A DNA stretch of 64,000 nucleotides from Lysobacterales bacterium (GTDB lineage Bacteria; Pseudomonadota; Gammaproteobacteria; Xanthomonadales; Rhodanobacteraceae): NCBI GenBank assembly GCA_021324945.1, contig JAJPID010000063.1, positions 41,653 through 105,652 of the forward strand, written 5' to 3'. The translations under genes and the position numbers were made by a program. This document shows, in pieces, positions 26,686 through 35,497 of the stretch (position 1 is its first letter; the number at the start of each line of letters is the position of its first letter). Below the pieces are notes generated by a model. That model saw only the letters and a program-made list of their open reading frames with translations. It was not told the origin of the DNA and did no database searches.

Positions 26686-27531
26686 TCAGGTCTTGCGCTT
26701 GCGCACCACTGCCTGCAGCGGACGGATTTCATTGACGTAAGGCAGAAGCAATTTGCGATTGCGCGCCACGCCGGCCGCGTGCGCCTGTTCCCGTTGCAGT
26801 TCCGCGGCGTCCGGCGCGTCCCCGCAGCCGCTGCCGCCGCAATCCGCCATCGGTGTACCCGGCGGCACCAGGATTTCGTCGATCACGCTGGCGACGCGCT
26901 CATAGCGTTTCGAATCGAGATGACGCTCTTCGACAATCTGCCGATCGGCCTGACCGTTGCTCAGGTTCAGCGCCAGATTCATCGTCGTCGAATCCGGCAT
27001 CGCAACGGCTTGAATCGCACCGGTGGCAGTCTGCAATGCCTGCTGTTGCTGCGCCGCTGCGGCTTGGATCTTCGCCTCGTCGCCGCTCTGCATCGCCGCG
27101 GTCATCGCCGCTTGCGCCTTGGCGAGCGCCGCTTCCACACTTGCTTCCTGCGCGGCGTTGGACTGCGCGGCAGCCTCCGCATTGCTGGCGAAAGCTTGTT
27201 GCCGGCGCAGCGCATCGAGATCATGCGCGGTGGGGTGCTGCACGCGCTCGGCCGCTGCGCGCATGACGTCCAGATAGAACTCGATGTCGTCTTTGCTCAG
27301 CGGCGTGAGTTGCGGGTCGCCCGCCGGCGAACTGCCGGAATCGCCTACGGCGTTCGCGGACGAGGCAGAAGCGTCACCAGAGGGGGAAGGTGCCACGGCG
27401 GGAATTGCGATATTCGCGCTCGTGTGCGCCGAGTTGCCGCCACCGCCGCAAGCGACCAGCACGATGCCAAGCACTGCTGGCACCACATGCGCTGCGGCGC
27501 GAACGGCAAACCGGATGTGGGGCAGGAACAT
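26686..27531 (-). CDS. Ala/Gln-rich lipoprotein of unknown function
   Basis: 281 residues from ATG 27531. A lipoprotein signal ends in LVAC followed by GGGG. A Ser/Ala/Pro linker (about 30-75) leads to a helical, probably coiled-coil region (about 85-190) very rich in Ala and Gln (AKAQAAMTAAMQSGDEAKIQ; QQQQALQTATGAIQ). The C-terminal third contains CGGSGCGD and a basic end. No known domain. It begins the three-gene minus-strand cluster with the CsgG-family and Gly-rich secreted proteins; the next gene starts 49 bp later. A periplasmic or outer-membrane accessory role is inferred. Confidence 0.7.
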   Translation of the reverse strand: MFLPHIRFAVRAAAHVVPAVLGIVLVACGGGGNSAHTSANIAIPAVAPSPSGDASASSANAVGDSGSSPAGDPQLTPLSKDDIEFYLDVMRAAAERVQHPTAHDLDALRRQQAFASNAEAAAQSNAAQEASVEAALAKAQAAMTAAMQSGDEAKIQAAAAQQQQALQTATGAIQAVAMPDSTTMNLALNLSNGQADRQIVEERHLDSKRYERVASVIDEILVPPGTPMADCGGSGCGDAPDAAELQREQAHAAGVARNRKLLLPYVNEIRPLQAVVRKRKT

Positions 27532-27688
27532 GGCGTGCAGACTCACGCGCGCAATTGCCCGTTTTCTACGCCAAGGCTTGCCCATTCGCGGCTCAGCGGT
27601 TCAGGGTCGCTGCTGCGCGATCGGGTTCCGCTTGATTTTTTGGCTTCAGGCTCAACAATCGGCCATCATTTTCGCTGGAGGACAACGC

Positions 27689-28033
27689 ATGCCGATCTAC
27701 GCATTCCGTTGCGAAGCCTGCGGACACGAATTCGACCGTCTGCAGAAACTCTCCGAGGCCGACCCGCGCGAGTGTCCCGTATGCGGCGCGGAGGCCGTGA
27801 AGCGCAAGGTGACCGCACCGGTGTTTCGTCTGGCCGGCAGCGGCTGGTACGAAACGGACTTCAAATCCGACAAGGACAAGAAACGCAATCTCGCCGGCGA
27901 CGAGCCGCCGAAGAAGAAAGAAGAGGCTGCCGACAAACCGGCCAAGGCTATGGAGCCGGCGCCCGCTAAGGCCGCATCGGTCGCGGCATCCACGCCTGCC
28001 ACCGGGACATCGGGCAAAGCCGGCGTCACCTGA
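27689..28033 (+). CDS. FmdB-family zinc-ribbon protein
   Basis: 114 residues. The first 45 form the FmdB zinc ribbon: MPIYAFRCEACGHEFD and CPVCGAEAVKRKV give two CxxC pairs. The rest is a Lys/Pro/Ala-rich tail (KKEEAADKPAKAMEPAPAK), presumably disordered. GGAGG sits 6 bp before the ATG. FmdB was named as a putative formamidase regulator, but the many bacterial homologues have no settled function. It is divergent from the lipoprotein gene. Confidence 0.85.
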   Translation: MPIYAFRCEACGHEFDRLQKLSEADPRECPVCGAEAVKRKVTAPVFRLAGSGWYETDFKSDKDKKRNLAGDEPPKKKEEAADKPAKAMEPAPAKAASVAASTPATGTSGKAGVT

Positions 28034-28113
28034 TGGCGCACGATCGCCTGCCAGCTTCCATTCAGAAGCGCGCGCGGAGACTGATCCCGTCTTGACGGAG
28101 AGGGAGCAAGGCC

Positions 28114-28644
28114 ATGCGTACAGCTACAAAAGGATTGATTGCCGCTTTCGCGTTGACCATCGCCGGCGCGGCCGGCGCACAGTATTACAACCCGCCGCCG
28201 GGCCCGGGTTATGACCGCGGGCAGACGGTGGTGTGCGAAAGCCAGAATGGCCGCACGGTCCGCTGCAATGTGCCGTGGCGCGACGCGCGCATCGTGCAGC
28301 AGATTTCGAACAGCGCCTGCGTGCGCGGTCAGACCTGGGGCTTCGATCGCGGCGGCATCTGGGTCGCGCAGGGGTGTCGCGCGCGCTTCGCGCCGGCTGG
28401 CTTCGGCGGAGGCGGCTGGTACCCGCCGCCGAACTGGAACAGACAGATTGTGCTTGACTGCGGCAGCGGCCAGTATCGCTACGGCTTCTGCCAAGTGGAT
28501 GTAGGCCGCCACGGCCGCGTCTACCTGCGCCAGCAGTTGTCGCGCGCGGCCTGCATCGAAGGCCAGACTTGGGGCTGGAACCGAGCGGGTGTGTGGACCG
28601 ATCGCGGCTGCACGGGTCGTTTCGTGGTCGATCGCCGTTGGTAG
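28114..28644 (+). CDS. Exported DUF3011 protein
   Basis: 176 residues with a signal peptide (cleavage after AGA-Q). Two copies of the DUF3011 repeat are clear: VVCESQNGRTVRCNVPW to GQTWGFDRGGIWVAQGCRARF, and IVLDCGSGQYRYGFCQVD to GQTWGWNRAGVWTDRGCTGRF. Each carries three Cys that probably form disulfides. A Pro-rich linker joins signal and repeats. The function of DUF3011 is unknown; periplasmic or extracellular location is inferred. A strong terminator follows. Confidence 0.85.
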   Translation: MRTATKGLIAAFALTIAGAAGAQYYNPPPGPGYDRGQTVVCESQNGRTVRCNVPWRDARIVQQISNSACVRGQTWGFDRGGIWVAQGCRARFAPAGFGGGGWYPPPNWNRQIVLDCGSGQYRYGFCQVDVGRHGRVYLRQQLSRAACIEGQTWGWNRAGVWTDRGCTGRFVVDRRW

Positions 28645-28665
28645 AACTCAACGCGCATCGACATC

Positions 28666-28696
28666 AACGCCCGCCTTCGCGGCGGGCGTTTTATTT
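28666..28696 (+). terminator. Rho-independent terminator after the DUF3011 gene
   Basis: A perfect 10-bp stem AACGCCCGCC / GGCGGGCGTT with loop TTCGC is followed by TTATTT. It separates the DUF3011 gene from aspS. Confidence 0.9.
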
Positions 28697-28753
28697 GCGC
28701 CGCATGAGCGCCGCGCTTAGCATTTCGCGTTTGCTTTCGCGGAGCGGCATCCG

Positions 28754-30532
28754 ATGCGTACCCACTATTGCGGCCTGATTGGCGAGCGGCAACTCGGCGA
28801 GCGCGTCAGCCTGTGCGGCTGGGCCGACGCACGCCGCGATCACGGCGGCGTGGTATTCATCGACCTGCGCGATCATGAGGGGATCGTGCAGATCGTCGCC
28901 GATCCCGACAATGCGGACATCTTCGCGATCGCCAGCAAGGTGGGTTACGAGGATTGCCTGCGCGTCACCGGCATCGTGCGCCTGCGCAGCAATGTCAACG
29001 ACAAGATTCCGACCGGCCGCTACGAAGTGCTGGCCGAATCGATCGAGCTGTTGAATCCCGCGCGCAATCTGCCGTTCGCGCTGCACGAGCATCCGAACGA
29101 AGACCTGCGCATGACGTATCGCTATCTCGATCTGCGCCGTCCGGCGATGCAGAAGATGTTGCGCACGCGCATCAGGCTGGTGCACGCGATCCGGCAATGG
29201 CTGGATGCGCGCGGTTTCCAGGACATCGAGACCCCGATCCTGACCAAGGCGACCCCCGAGGGCGCGCGCGATTATCTGGTGCCTTCGCGCGTGCATCCGG
29301 GGCAGTTCTACGCCCTGCCGCAATCGCCGCAATTGTTCAAGCAGATCCTGATGATGGCGGGCTTCGACCGCTACTACCAGATCGCGCGGTGCTTCCGCGA
29401 CGAGGACCTGCGCGCCGACCGGCAGCCGGAATTCACTCAGCTCGACATGGAATTCGCGTTCGTCACCGAGCGCGACGTGCAGGACACGGTCGAGGCGTTG
29501 ATCCGGTACGTATTCAAGGAAGTGATCGATGTCGAACTGCCCGATCCGTTCCCGCGCATGACCTACGAGGAAGCCATGCGCCGCTACGGCTCGGACAAGC
29601 CCGATCTGCGCTTCGATATGGAACTGGTCGACATCGCTGATGCGGTAAGTCGGATCGAATTCAAGGTGTTTGCGGAACCGGCAAATGATCCGGATGGGCG
29701 CGTCGCCGCGTTGTGCGTGCCGGGCGGTGCGGAATTGTCACGCAAACAGCTCGACGATTTGGCCGTTTATGCGGCCAAATTCGGCGCGAAAGGCCTCGCG
29801 TGGATGAAGGTCGAAGACGCTGCGAAAGGGCGCGAGGGCGTCAATTCGCCGGTCGGCAAATTCCTCGACGACGCGACGCTGGAGAAAATCCTCCAATTGA
29901 CACGCGCGCAAACCGGCGACCTGCTGCTGTTCGGCGCCGGCAAGTGGAAGGCGGTGTGCGATTTCATGGGTGCGCTACGTTTGAAGATCGCGCGCGACCG
30001 CGGCCTGGTGGGGGAGGGCTGGAAACCGCTGTGGGTCACGGATTTTCCGATGTTCGAATACGACGGCAGCGAACGGCGCTTCGTCGCCTTACACCATCCA
30101 TTCACCGCGCCGAAAGTGGACGATGTGGACGACCTGCGCGCCAACGCCGCGACGGCGGTGTCTCGCGGCTACGACATGGTGTTGAACGGTTCCGAGATCG
30201 GCGGCGGTTCGATCCGCATCCACCGCCCCGAGATGCAGAGCGCGGTGTTCGAGCTGCTCGGCATCGGCGCGGAAGAAGCGCAGACGAAGTTCGGATTCCT
30301 GCTGAAGGCGTTGACGCTCGGCGCGCCGCCGCATGGTGGCATCGCGTTTGGCATCGACCGCATCGCCGCGCTGATGGCCGGCACCGAATCCATCCGGGAT
30401 GTAATCGCGTTTCCCAAGACCACCAGTGCGCAGGACCTGATGACGGATGCGCCTTCGGCCGTGCCGGATACGCAATTGAAGGAATTGCATGTTGCGGTGG
30501 TGCAGGGAGCAGGGAGCATGGAGCAGGGTTGA
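28754..30532 (+). CDS. aspS: Aspartyl-tRNA synthetase
   Basis: 592-residue class II synthetase (590 in E. coli). The N-terminal OB fold binds the anticodon ([20 protein letters not shown]). Class II motif 2 is [21 protein letters not shown] with FTQLDMEF, and motif 3 is [14 protein letters not shown]. The bacterial GAD insertion lies between about 290 and 420. The last nine or so residues (QGAGSMEQG) extend beyond the usual LKELHVAV end and are encoded by the left arm of a word-repeat palindrome that has carried the stop codon with it. Whether it charges only tRNA-Asp or also tRNA-Asn cannot be told from sequence alone. Confidence 0.97.
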   Translation: MRTHYCGLIGERQLGERVSLCGWADARRDHGGVVFIDLRDHEGIVQIVADPDNADIFAIASKVGYEDCLRVTGIVRLRSNVNDKIPTGRYEVLAESIELLNPARNLPFALHEHPNEDLRMTYRYLDLRRPAMQKMLRTRIRLVHAIRQWLDARGFQDIETPILTKATPEGARDYLVPSRVHPGQFYALPQSPQLFKQILMMAGFDRYYQIARCFRDEDLRADRQPEFTQLDMEFAFVTERDVQDTVEALIRYVFKEVIDVELPDPFPRMTYEEAMRRYGSDKPDLRFDMELVDIADAVSRIEFKVFAEPANDPDGRVAALCVPGGAELSRKQLDDLAVYAAKFGAKGLAWMKVEDAAKGREGVNSPVGKFLDDATLEKILQLTRAQTGDLLLFGAGKWKAVCDFMGALRLKIARDRGLVGEGWKPLWVTDFPMFEYDGSERRFVALHHPFTAPKVDDVDDLRANAATAVSRGYDMVLNGSEIGGGSIRIHRPEMQSAVFELLGIGAEEAQTKFGFLLKALTLGAPPHGGIAFGIDRIAALMAGTESIRDVIAFPKTTSAQDLMTDAPSAVPDTQLKELHVAVVQGAGSMEQG

Positions 30533-30590
30533 GAGCGTGCCTTTGAACGGCTGTTCCCTGCCCCTTTCGCCTTCGCCCTGCTCTCTGCCG
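30502..30590. repeat. Heptamer word-repeat palindrome (copy c)
   Basis: The left arm parses as GCAGGGA, GCAGGGA, GCATGGA, GCAGGGT and TGAGAGC. The right arm (30551-30590), read on the minus strand, gives GCAGAGA, GCAGGGC, GAAGGCG, AAAGGGG, CAGGGAA. The left arm encodes the end of AspRS and its stop; the right arm ends 1 bp before the ATG of the next gene. Confidence 0.7.
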
Positions 30591-30591
30591 T

Positions 30592-31254
30592 ATGACCGAA
30601 CACATCCTCCTTCTCCACGGCCTCTGGATGCGCGGGTTTTCGATGCTCGCGTTGCGGCAACGGTTGTCGCACGCCGGTTTCGAGGTGCACGGTTTCGAGT
30701 ACGCCAGCGTGGCGGCGCAGCCGCAGAGTTCCCTCACGCGGTTACGCAAACGCATGCGCGCGCTGGCCGACGATCGCGGCGCATCGAGGGTGCACCTGGT
30801 GGGCCATAGTCTCGGCGGTATCGTCGCGCTGCAATGCATGCGCGATGACGAAAACTTGCCGCCGGGCCGGATTGTCTGTCTCGGCACGCCACTCACTGGC
30901 AGCGCCGCTGCGCGCGGACTGCTGGAATGGCCATTGGGCGAACGCATGCTCGGCTACAGCATGCGCGCGCTGCTGGATGGCGTGCCTGCGTGGCGCGGCT
31001 CGCGCGAGGTCGGCGTAATCGCCGGCACGTTGCAATATGGGCTCGGTGCGTGGCTCGGGCATTTCCAGGGTGAGCACGACGGCACCGTTGCAGTGGACGA
31101 AACCCGCTTGCCGGGGATCACGGATCACTGCGTGGTCGAGGCCTCGCATCTCGGCCTGCTGTTTTCCGCCGAAGCGGCAGAACAGACGATCGCGTTCCTG
31201 CGCAACGGCAGATTCGACGAGCATGAACGCGCCGGCGCGCCGGTTTCGGATTGA
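30592..31254 (+). CDS. Alpha/beta-hydrolase, lipase-like
   Basis: 220 residues. HILLLHGLWMRGF gives the oxyanion-hole strand, VHLVGHSLGGIVAL the nucleophile elbow (Ser near 68), and EHDGTVAVDETRL probably the catalytic Asp region, with ITDHCVVEASHLGL supplying the His. The compact form and PGAP1-like start resemble bacterial lipase/esterase or acyltransferase relatives. No signal peptide is seen. The ATG directly follows a word-repeat palindrome and has no clear ribosome site. The substrate is unknown. Confidence 0.85.
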   Translation: MTEHILLLHGLWMRGFSMLALRQRLSHAGFEVHGFEYASVAAQPQSSLTRLRKRMRALADDRGASRVHLVGHSLGGIVALQCMRDDENLPPGRIVCLGTPLTGSAAARGLLEWPLGERMLGYSMRALLDGVPAWRGSREVGVIAGTLQYGLGAWLGHFQGEHDGTVAVDETRLPGITDHCVVEASHLGLLFSAEAAEQTIAFLRNGRFDEHERAGAPVSD

Positions 31255-31310
31255 CGCGCCGAAGCACGTAACCGATTACAATTCGCCGCTTGCATTTGGT
31301 GGAATCTCAT

Positions 31311-32030
31311 ATGGGTCGGGGACCATCCATTGAAGGCCGCAAGAACGCCGAGGACGCGCGCCGCGGCCGCATGTTCACCAAGTTGTCGCGCGAGATCAGC
31401 GTGGCGGCGCGCACGGGTGGCGGCGATCCGGCCGGCAATCCGCGCCTGCGCACGGCGATCGACAAGGCGCTCGACGCCAACATGACCAAGGAGACCATCG
31501 AGCGCGCGATCAAGAAGGCGACCGGCGAACTCGAAGGCGTGACTTATGAAGAAGTGCGCTACGAAGGCTACGCGCCGGGCGGCGTGGCGGTGATCGTGGA
31601 TTGCGTCACCGACAACCGTCAGCGCGCGGTGGCAGACGTGCGCCACGCCTTTTCCAAATTCGGCGGCAATCTCGGCACTGAAGGTTCGGTCGCGTACCTG
31701 TTCAAGAAGCGTGGCGTGATTTCCTTCGGCAAAGGCGCGAACGAGGAGAAGATCACCGATGCCGCGATCGAAGCCGGTGCGGAAGACGTGGTGACGAATG
31801 CGGATGGTTCGGTCGACGTGCTGACCGCGCCCGACGATTTCGAAACCGTGCGAGATACGATGCAGAAAGCCGGTCTGAGACCCGAGCGCGCCGAAGTCAC
31901 CCTGCGCGCCGACACGTCCGTTGTGGTGCCCGGCGAACACGCCGAGCAGGTGTCGGGTCTGCTGGAATGGCTGGACGAACTCGACGACGTGCAGGATGTG
32001 TATTCGAATGCGCAACTGCCGAGTGAATGA
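31311..32030 (+). CDS. yebC: YebC/PmpR-family protein
   Basis: 239 residues from ATG 31311. It starts [20 protein letters not shown], the Xanthomonadales variant of the usual GHSKWANIKHRK start, and continues with [51 protein letters not shown] and the conserved [15 protein letters not shown]. YebC proteins are DNA-binding regulators, and recent work assigns some a role in translation of difficult motifs on the ribosome. The ruvC gene follows, a common association. The stop codon is 3 bp from the next palindrome. Confidence 0.95.
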   Translation: MGRGPSIEGRKNAEDARRGRMFTKLSREISVAARTGGGDPAGNPRLRTAIDKALDANMTKETIERAIKKATGELEGVTYEEVRYEGYAPGGVAVIVDCVTDNRQRAVADVRHAFSKFGGNLGTEGSVAYLFKKRGVISFGKGANEEKITDAAIEAGAEDVVTNADGSVDVLTAPDDFETVRDTMQKAGLRPERAEVTLRADTSVVVPGEHAEQVSGLLEWLDELDDVQDVYSNAQLPSE

Positions 32031-32033
32031 TGC

Positions 32034-32182
32034 GGGACCGGGGGCACGGGGCCGGGGATCGGAGTCCAGCACCGCAAGGTTTCCGCGCGGTGTCTGTTCG
32101 AGAGTATCGCGCTGAGCGCGCGGTTGCTCGCGCAAGCGATACGTCAATGCCGCCCAGTCCCCAGTCCCCAGTCCCCGGCTCC
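32034..32182. repeat. Heptamer word-repeat palindrome (copy d)
   Basis: The left arm (32034-32064) reads GGGACCG, GGGGCAC, GGGGCCG, GGGATCG. The right arm (32153-32182), on the minus strand, reads GGAGCCG followed by three copies of GGGACTG. An inner stem GTATCGC / GCGATAC with a GCGCG / CGCGC extension lies at 32106-32144. The right arm is inside the ruvC reading frame and encodes its first residues. Confidence 0.7.
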
Positions 32183-32701
32183 ATTCGCATCCTCGGCATC
32201 GATCCGGGCAGCGTGCGCACCGGCGTCGGCGTGATCGAGGTCGGCGGCAACGGGACGTTGCGTTGCTTGCACCACTGCATGCTGAGCGTGGGCGGCGAAG
32301 ACGAATTTCCGCAACGGCTGGCACGGATTTATGACGGACTGCTTGCGATCATCGATCAATATCACCCGGCGGAGGCCGCGATCGAACGCGTGTTCATGGC
32401 GAGGAACGCGGATTCGGCATTGAAGCTGGGCCAGGCGCGTGGCGCGGCGATTTGCGCGGCGGTGAGCCGGGCGCTGTCTGTGCGCGAATATGCGCCGACC
32501 GCGATCAAGCAGGCGGTCGTCGGCGGGGGGCGCGCCGACAAGTCGCAAGTACAGCACATGGTGTCCGTGCTGCTGGGTCTGCACCAACGGTTGCAGGCCG
32601 ATGCGGCCGATGCGCTGGCCGTGGCGATCGCACACGCGCACACGCGCGAAGGCGCGCAGCGCATCGGCATTCCGGCTACTGCATGGAGACGCCGGCGGTG
32701 A
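32147..32701 (+). CDS. ruvC: Crossover junction endodeoxyribonuclease RuvC
   Basis: 184 residues (173 in E. coli); it resolves Holliday junctions. The RNase H-like fold shows [17 protein letters not shown] (first catalytic Asp), [23 protein letters not shown] (Glu) and the C-terminal [13 protein letters not shown] (two Asp). The only credible start is the ATG at 32147, inside a word-repeat palindrome and without a ribosome site. The first 12 residues ([12 protein letters not shown]) are translated repeat words not found in other RuvC proteins. It overlaps ruvA. Confidence 0.95.
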   Translation: MPPSPQSPVPGSIRILGIDPGSVRTGVGVIEVGGNGTLRCLHHCMLSVGGEDEFPQRLARIYDGLLAIIDQYHPAEAAIERVFMARNADSALKLGQARGAAICAAVSRALSVREYAPTAIKQAVVGGGRADKSQVQHMVSVLLGLHQRLQADAADALAVAIAHAHTREGAQRIGIPATAWRRRR

Positions 32702-33285
32702 TTGGCCGTTTGCGCGGAACGCTGGTAGCCAAACAGCCGCCGTGGATCGTGCTGGACGTCGGCGGTGTCGGCTACGAACTGGAAGTGCCGATGTCCACGC
32801 TGTACGACTTGCCGGAAACCGGCCGCGAAGTGACATTGTTGACGCATTACGCGATCAAGGAAGACACCGCGGCACTCTATGGTTTCCTGCGTGAAGAAGA
32901 GCGCGTGCTGTTCCGCAATCTGCAGAAGGTGAGCGGCATCGGCGCGCGCATTTCGCTGGCGGTGTTGTCGGGTGTCAGCACCGACGAATTTGCGCGGCTG
33001 GTGCACGATTCGGATATCGCCGCGCTGACGCGCATCCCCGGGATCGGCAAGAAAACCGCCGAGCGCATGTTGGTCGAACTGCGCGATCGCATCGACGCGA
33101 TTTCATCCTCGCAGCCGCGCCCGCAAGGCAACCCCTCTTCACCGCAGGACGAAGCCGTGGCCGCATTGCAACAGCTGGGTTACAAGCCGGTGGAAGCGGC
33201 GCGCCTGACGAAGGCCGCTTTCGAGGAAGGCGACGACGCCGAGACGATCATTCGCAAGGCCCTGCGTGCAGCGCTGGGCCGCTAG
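32698..33285 (+). CDS. ruvA: Holliday junction branch-migration protein RuvA
   Basis: 195 residues (203 in E. coli). The GTG at 32698 overlaps the ruvC stop by 4 bp and has GGAG 9 bp upstream; an ATG five codons earlier (32683) is possible. Domain [21 protein letters not shown]. Domain II: two helix-hairpin-helix motifs ([31 protein letters not shown]). A flexible linker leads to domain III ([19 protein letters not shown]), which contacts RuvB. RuvB is not next: two kup genes intervene. Confidence 0.95.
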   Translation: MIGRLRGTLVAKQPPWIVLDVGGVGYELEVPMSTLYDLPETGREVTLLTHYAIKEDTAALYGFLREEERVLFRNLQKVSGIGARISLAVLSGVSTDEFARLVHDSDIAALTRIPGIGKKTAERMLVELRDRIDAISSSQPRPQGNPSSPQDEAVAALQQLGYKPVEAARLTKAAFEEGDDAETIIRKALRAALGR

Positions 33286-33459
33286 TTCGTGAAATACAGT
33301 GGTTCCGAACGTTTCAGCTCTTGATCCTCGCCCGCTAGAGCCAAGTGGACAAAGGCCGCTGCACGGCAATGGCCTGGGTTGCCCAAGCATGCAAAGGTGG
33401 GAAGGGGTGGACGACTCCGGGATCGGTCAAGTTCTCTACAAGATGTACGGCAGGGGGCG
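33286..33459 (+). promoter_or_regulatory. Putative structured leader of the first kup gene
   Basis: The 174 bp between ruvA and the kup start contain several possible helices: CTTGA (33320-33324) with TCAAG (33427-33431); GGCCG...CGG and GGCC...GGCC near 33354-33374; and TGGG-TTG-CCCA near 33376-33387. A purine-rich stretch (AAAGGTGGGAAGGGGTGG) lies near 33393-33410. No known riboswitch consensus was recognised. An RNA-based potassium response is a speculation. Confidence 0.3.
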
Positions 33460-35403
33460 ATGAACGAGCAGGCGATTAACGAGCGCCCCAGTCCGGAGCT
33501 GGATGACAGCGCGCAGGCGTCATCCGTCCAGCAACCGGTCGGTCAGACCGCGCTGCACACGCTGGTAATCGGTGCGATCGGCGTGGTGTTCGGCGATCTC
33601 GGCACCAGCCCGCTGTACACCATGAAGGAAGCCTTCTACGGTCCGCACGGCATGCCGGCCGATCCGCTCAACGTGCTCGGCATCCTGTCGCTGGTGACGT
33701 GGACCTTGGTGATGGTGGTGGCGGTGAAGTACGTCAGCTTCATCATGCGCGCCGACAACAAGGGCGAGGGCGGCATCATGGCCATGATGGCGCTGGCGCA
33801 GCGCGCCAGCCGCGGGCATCCGCGCATGCGGCGCATGGTGGTGCTGTTCGCGATCCTCGGCGCGGCGCTGTTCTACGGCGACGGCGTGATCACGCCATCG
33901 ATTTCGGTGCTCTCCGCGATCGAAGGCCTTCAGGTGAGCGCGCCGGCGCTCAGCCGTTACGTGGTGCCGTTGACAGTCGTGGTGCTGTTCGCGCTGTTCT
34001 GGTTCCAGAAGCACGGCACCGGCCGCGTGGGGAGCGTGTTCGGCCCGGTGATGTGTCTGTGGTTCGCGGCGCTCGGCGCAATCGGCGCGTGGAATATCTT
34101 CCGCCATCCGTTGGTGTTGCGCGCGTTGAATCCCTGGTATGCGGTGCAATTTTTCGCGCAGCATCAATGGGGCGGATTCTTGGCACTGGGTGCGGTGGTG
34201 CTGTGTGTCACCGGCGCCGAGGCGCTGTACACCGACATGGGCCACTTCGGCCGCCGTCCGATCCGCGTGGCGTGGTTCGGTTTCGTGATGCCGGGATTGC
34301 TGCTGAATTATTTCGGGCAGGCTGCGCTGCTGCTGCACCGGCCGGACGCCGCGCGCAATCCGTTCTATCTCGCCGCGCCGGAGTGGGCGCGCATCCCCCT
34401 GATCGTACTGGCGACCGCCGCGGCGGTGATCGCTTCGCAGGCGGTGATCAGCGGCGCGTTCTCGATCACGCGGCAGGCGATCCAGCTCGGTTTCATTCCG
34501 CGCATGCCGGTGGTGCACACGTCAACGGAAGCGATCGGACAGATCTATCTGCCATGGGTCAATCGATTTCTACTGGTACTGGTGGTGCTGGTGGTGATCG
34601 GCTTCGGTTCGTCGAATGCGCTGGCTGGCGCCTACGGCATCGCGGTCACAGGCACGATGGCGATCGACACGACGCTGTTTCTGGTGGTGGCGCGGCGAAT
34701 GTGGAACTGGGGGATCGCGCGCGTGGCCGCGGTCGGCGTGGTGTTCCTCACCATCGATCTTTCGTTTTTCGGCGCGAACACCTTGAAGATCCCCGACGGT
34801 GGCTGGTTTCCGCTGGTACTGGGCGGCTGCATTTTCACCGTGCTGACCACCTGGCGGCGCGGACGCGAGCTGGTGATGCGCGAGATCAAGGCAAGCGGCC
34901 TGGCGCTGGAGCCGTTCATCGCCAGCATCAGCGAGCATCCGCCCACGCGCGTGTCCGGCACCGCGGTGTTTCTCACCAGCAACGCCGATGCCGTGCCGCA
35001 CGCGCTGCTGCACAATCTGAAACACAACAAGGTGCTGCACGAGCGCAATGTGATCCTGACCGGCGAGACCCTGGAAACGCCGTTCGCGGATCCTGAAGAG
35101 CGCATCCAGATCGAAGATCTCGGCCACCAGTTCTATCGCGTCACGCTGCGCTACGGCTTCGCGGAGGATCCCGACGTGCCGCGCCGCCTGGAGCGCTGCG
35201 CCGCCAAAGGCCTGGGATTCGAGATGATGGATACGACCTTTTTCCTGTCGCGCGAAACCATCGTCGCAACCGAACGCCCCGGCATGGCGCTGTGGCGCGA
35301 CAAGCTGTTCGCGTTCATGGCGCGCAACGCGCTGCCGGCCACGGCGTTCTTCCGCATCCCCAGCAATCGGCTGATCGAGCTGGGTACGCAGGTGGAGATT
35401 TGA
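33460..35403 (+). CDS. kup: Kup-type potassium transporter (first copy)
   Basis: 647 residues from ATG 33460 (GGGGG 5 bp upstream). A polar N-terminus of about 35 residues is followed by the KUP signature GAIGVVFGDLGTSPLYTMKE, then about 12 TM helices with YVSFIMRADNKGEGGIMAMM and FYGDGVITPSISVLSAIEG, and a C-terminal cytoplasmic domain of about 150 residues. Kup is a proton-coupled K+ importer in the inner membrane. It lies between ruvA and ruvB. A second, closely related copy follows, so one of the two may have diverged in affinity or regulation. Confidence 0.95.
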   Translation: MNEQAINERPSPELDDSAQASSVQQPVGQTALHTLVIGAIGVVFGDLGTSPLYTMKEAFYGPHGMPADPLNVLGILSLVTWTLVMVVAVKYVSFIMRADNKGEGGIMAMMALAQRASRGHPRMRRMVVLFAILGAALFYGDGVITPSISVLSAIEGLQVSAPALSRYVVPLTVVVLFALFWFQKHGTGRVGSVFGPVMCLWFAALGAIGAWNIFRHPLVLRALNPWYAVQFFAQHQWGGFLALGAVVLCVTGAEALYTDMGHFGRRPIRVAWFGFVMPGLLLNYFGQAALLLHRPDAARNPFYLAAPEWARIPLIVLATAAAVIASQAVISGAFSITRQAIQLGFIPRMPVVHTSTEAIGQIYLPWVNRFLLVLVVLVVIGFGSSNALAGAYGIAVTGTMAIDTTLFLVVARRMWNWGIARVAAVGVVFLTIDLSFFGANTLKIPDGGWFPLVLGGCIFTVLTTWRRGRELVMREIKASGLALEPFIASISEHPPTRVSGTAVFLTSNADAVPHALLHNLKHNKVLHERNVILTGETLETPFADPEERIQIEDLGHQFYRVTLRYGFAEDPDVPRRLERCAAKGLGFEMMDTTFFLSRETIVATERPGMALWRDKLFAFMARNALPATAFFRIPSNRLIELGTQVEI

Positions 35404-35404
35404 C

Positions 35405-35478
35405 GTGAGTGCCGAGCAGTGAGTTGTGAGTGACTGCTGTGCTGCCTGTACCCACAACTCACATGTCACAACTCACGC
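35405..35478. repeat. Heptamer word-repeat palindrome (copy e)
   Basis: The left arm reads GTGAGTG, CCGAGCA, GTGAGTT, GTGAGTG; the right arm (35450-35478), on the minus strand, reads GTGAGTT, GTGACAT, GTGAGTT, GTGGGTA. It begins 2 bp after the stop of the first kup gene and fills the space to the second. Confidence 0.75.
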
Positions 35479-35497
35479 GTTTTGAAACGGAGCAATC

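Noticed and set aside
33286..33459. c-di-AMP (ydaO-type) or Mg2+ riboswitch before kup.
   Set aside because: The conserved cores of these riboswitches, such as the c-di-AMP ACAGCUAAC segment, are absent; kept only as an unassigned structured leader.
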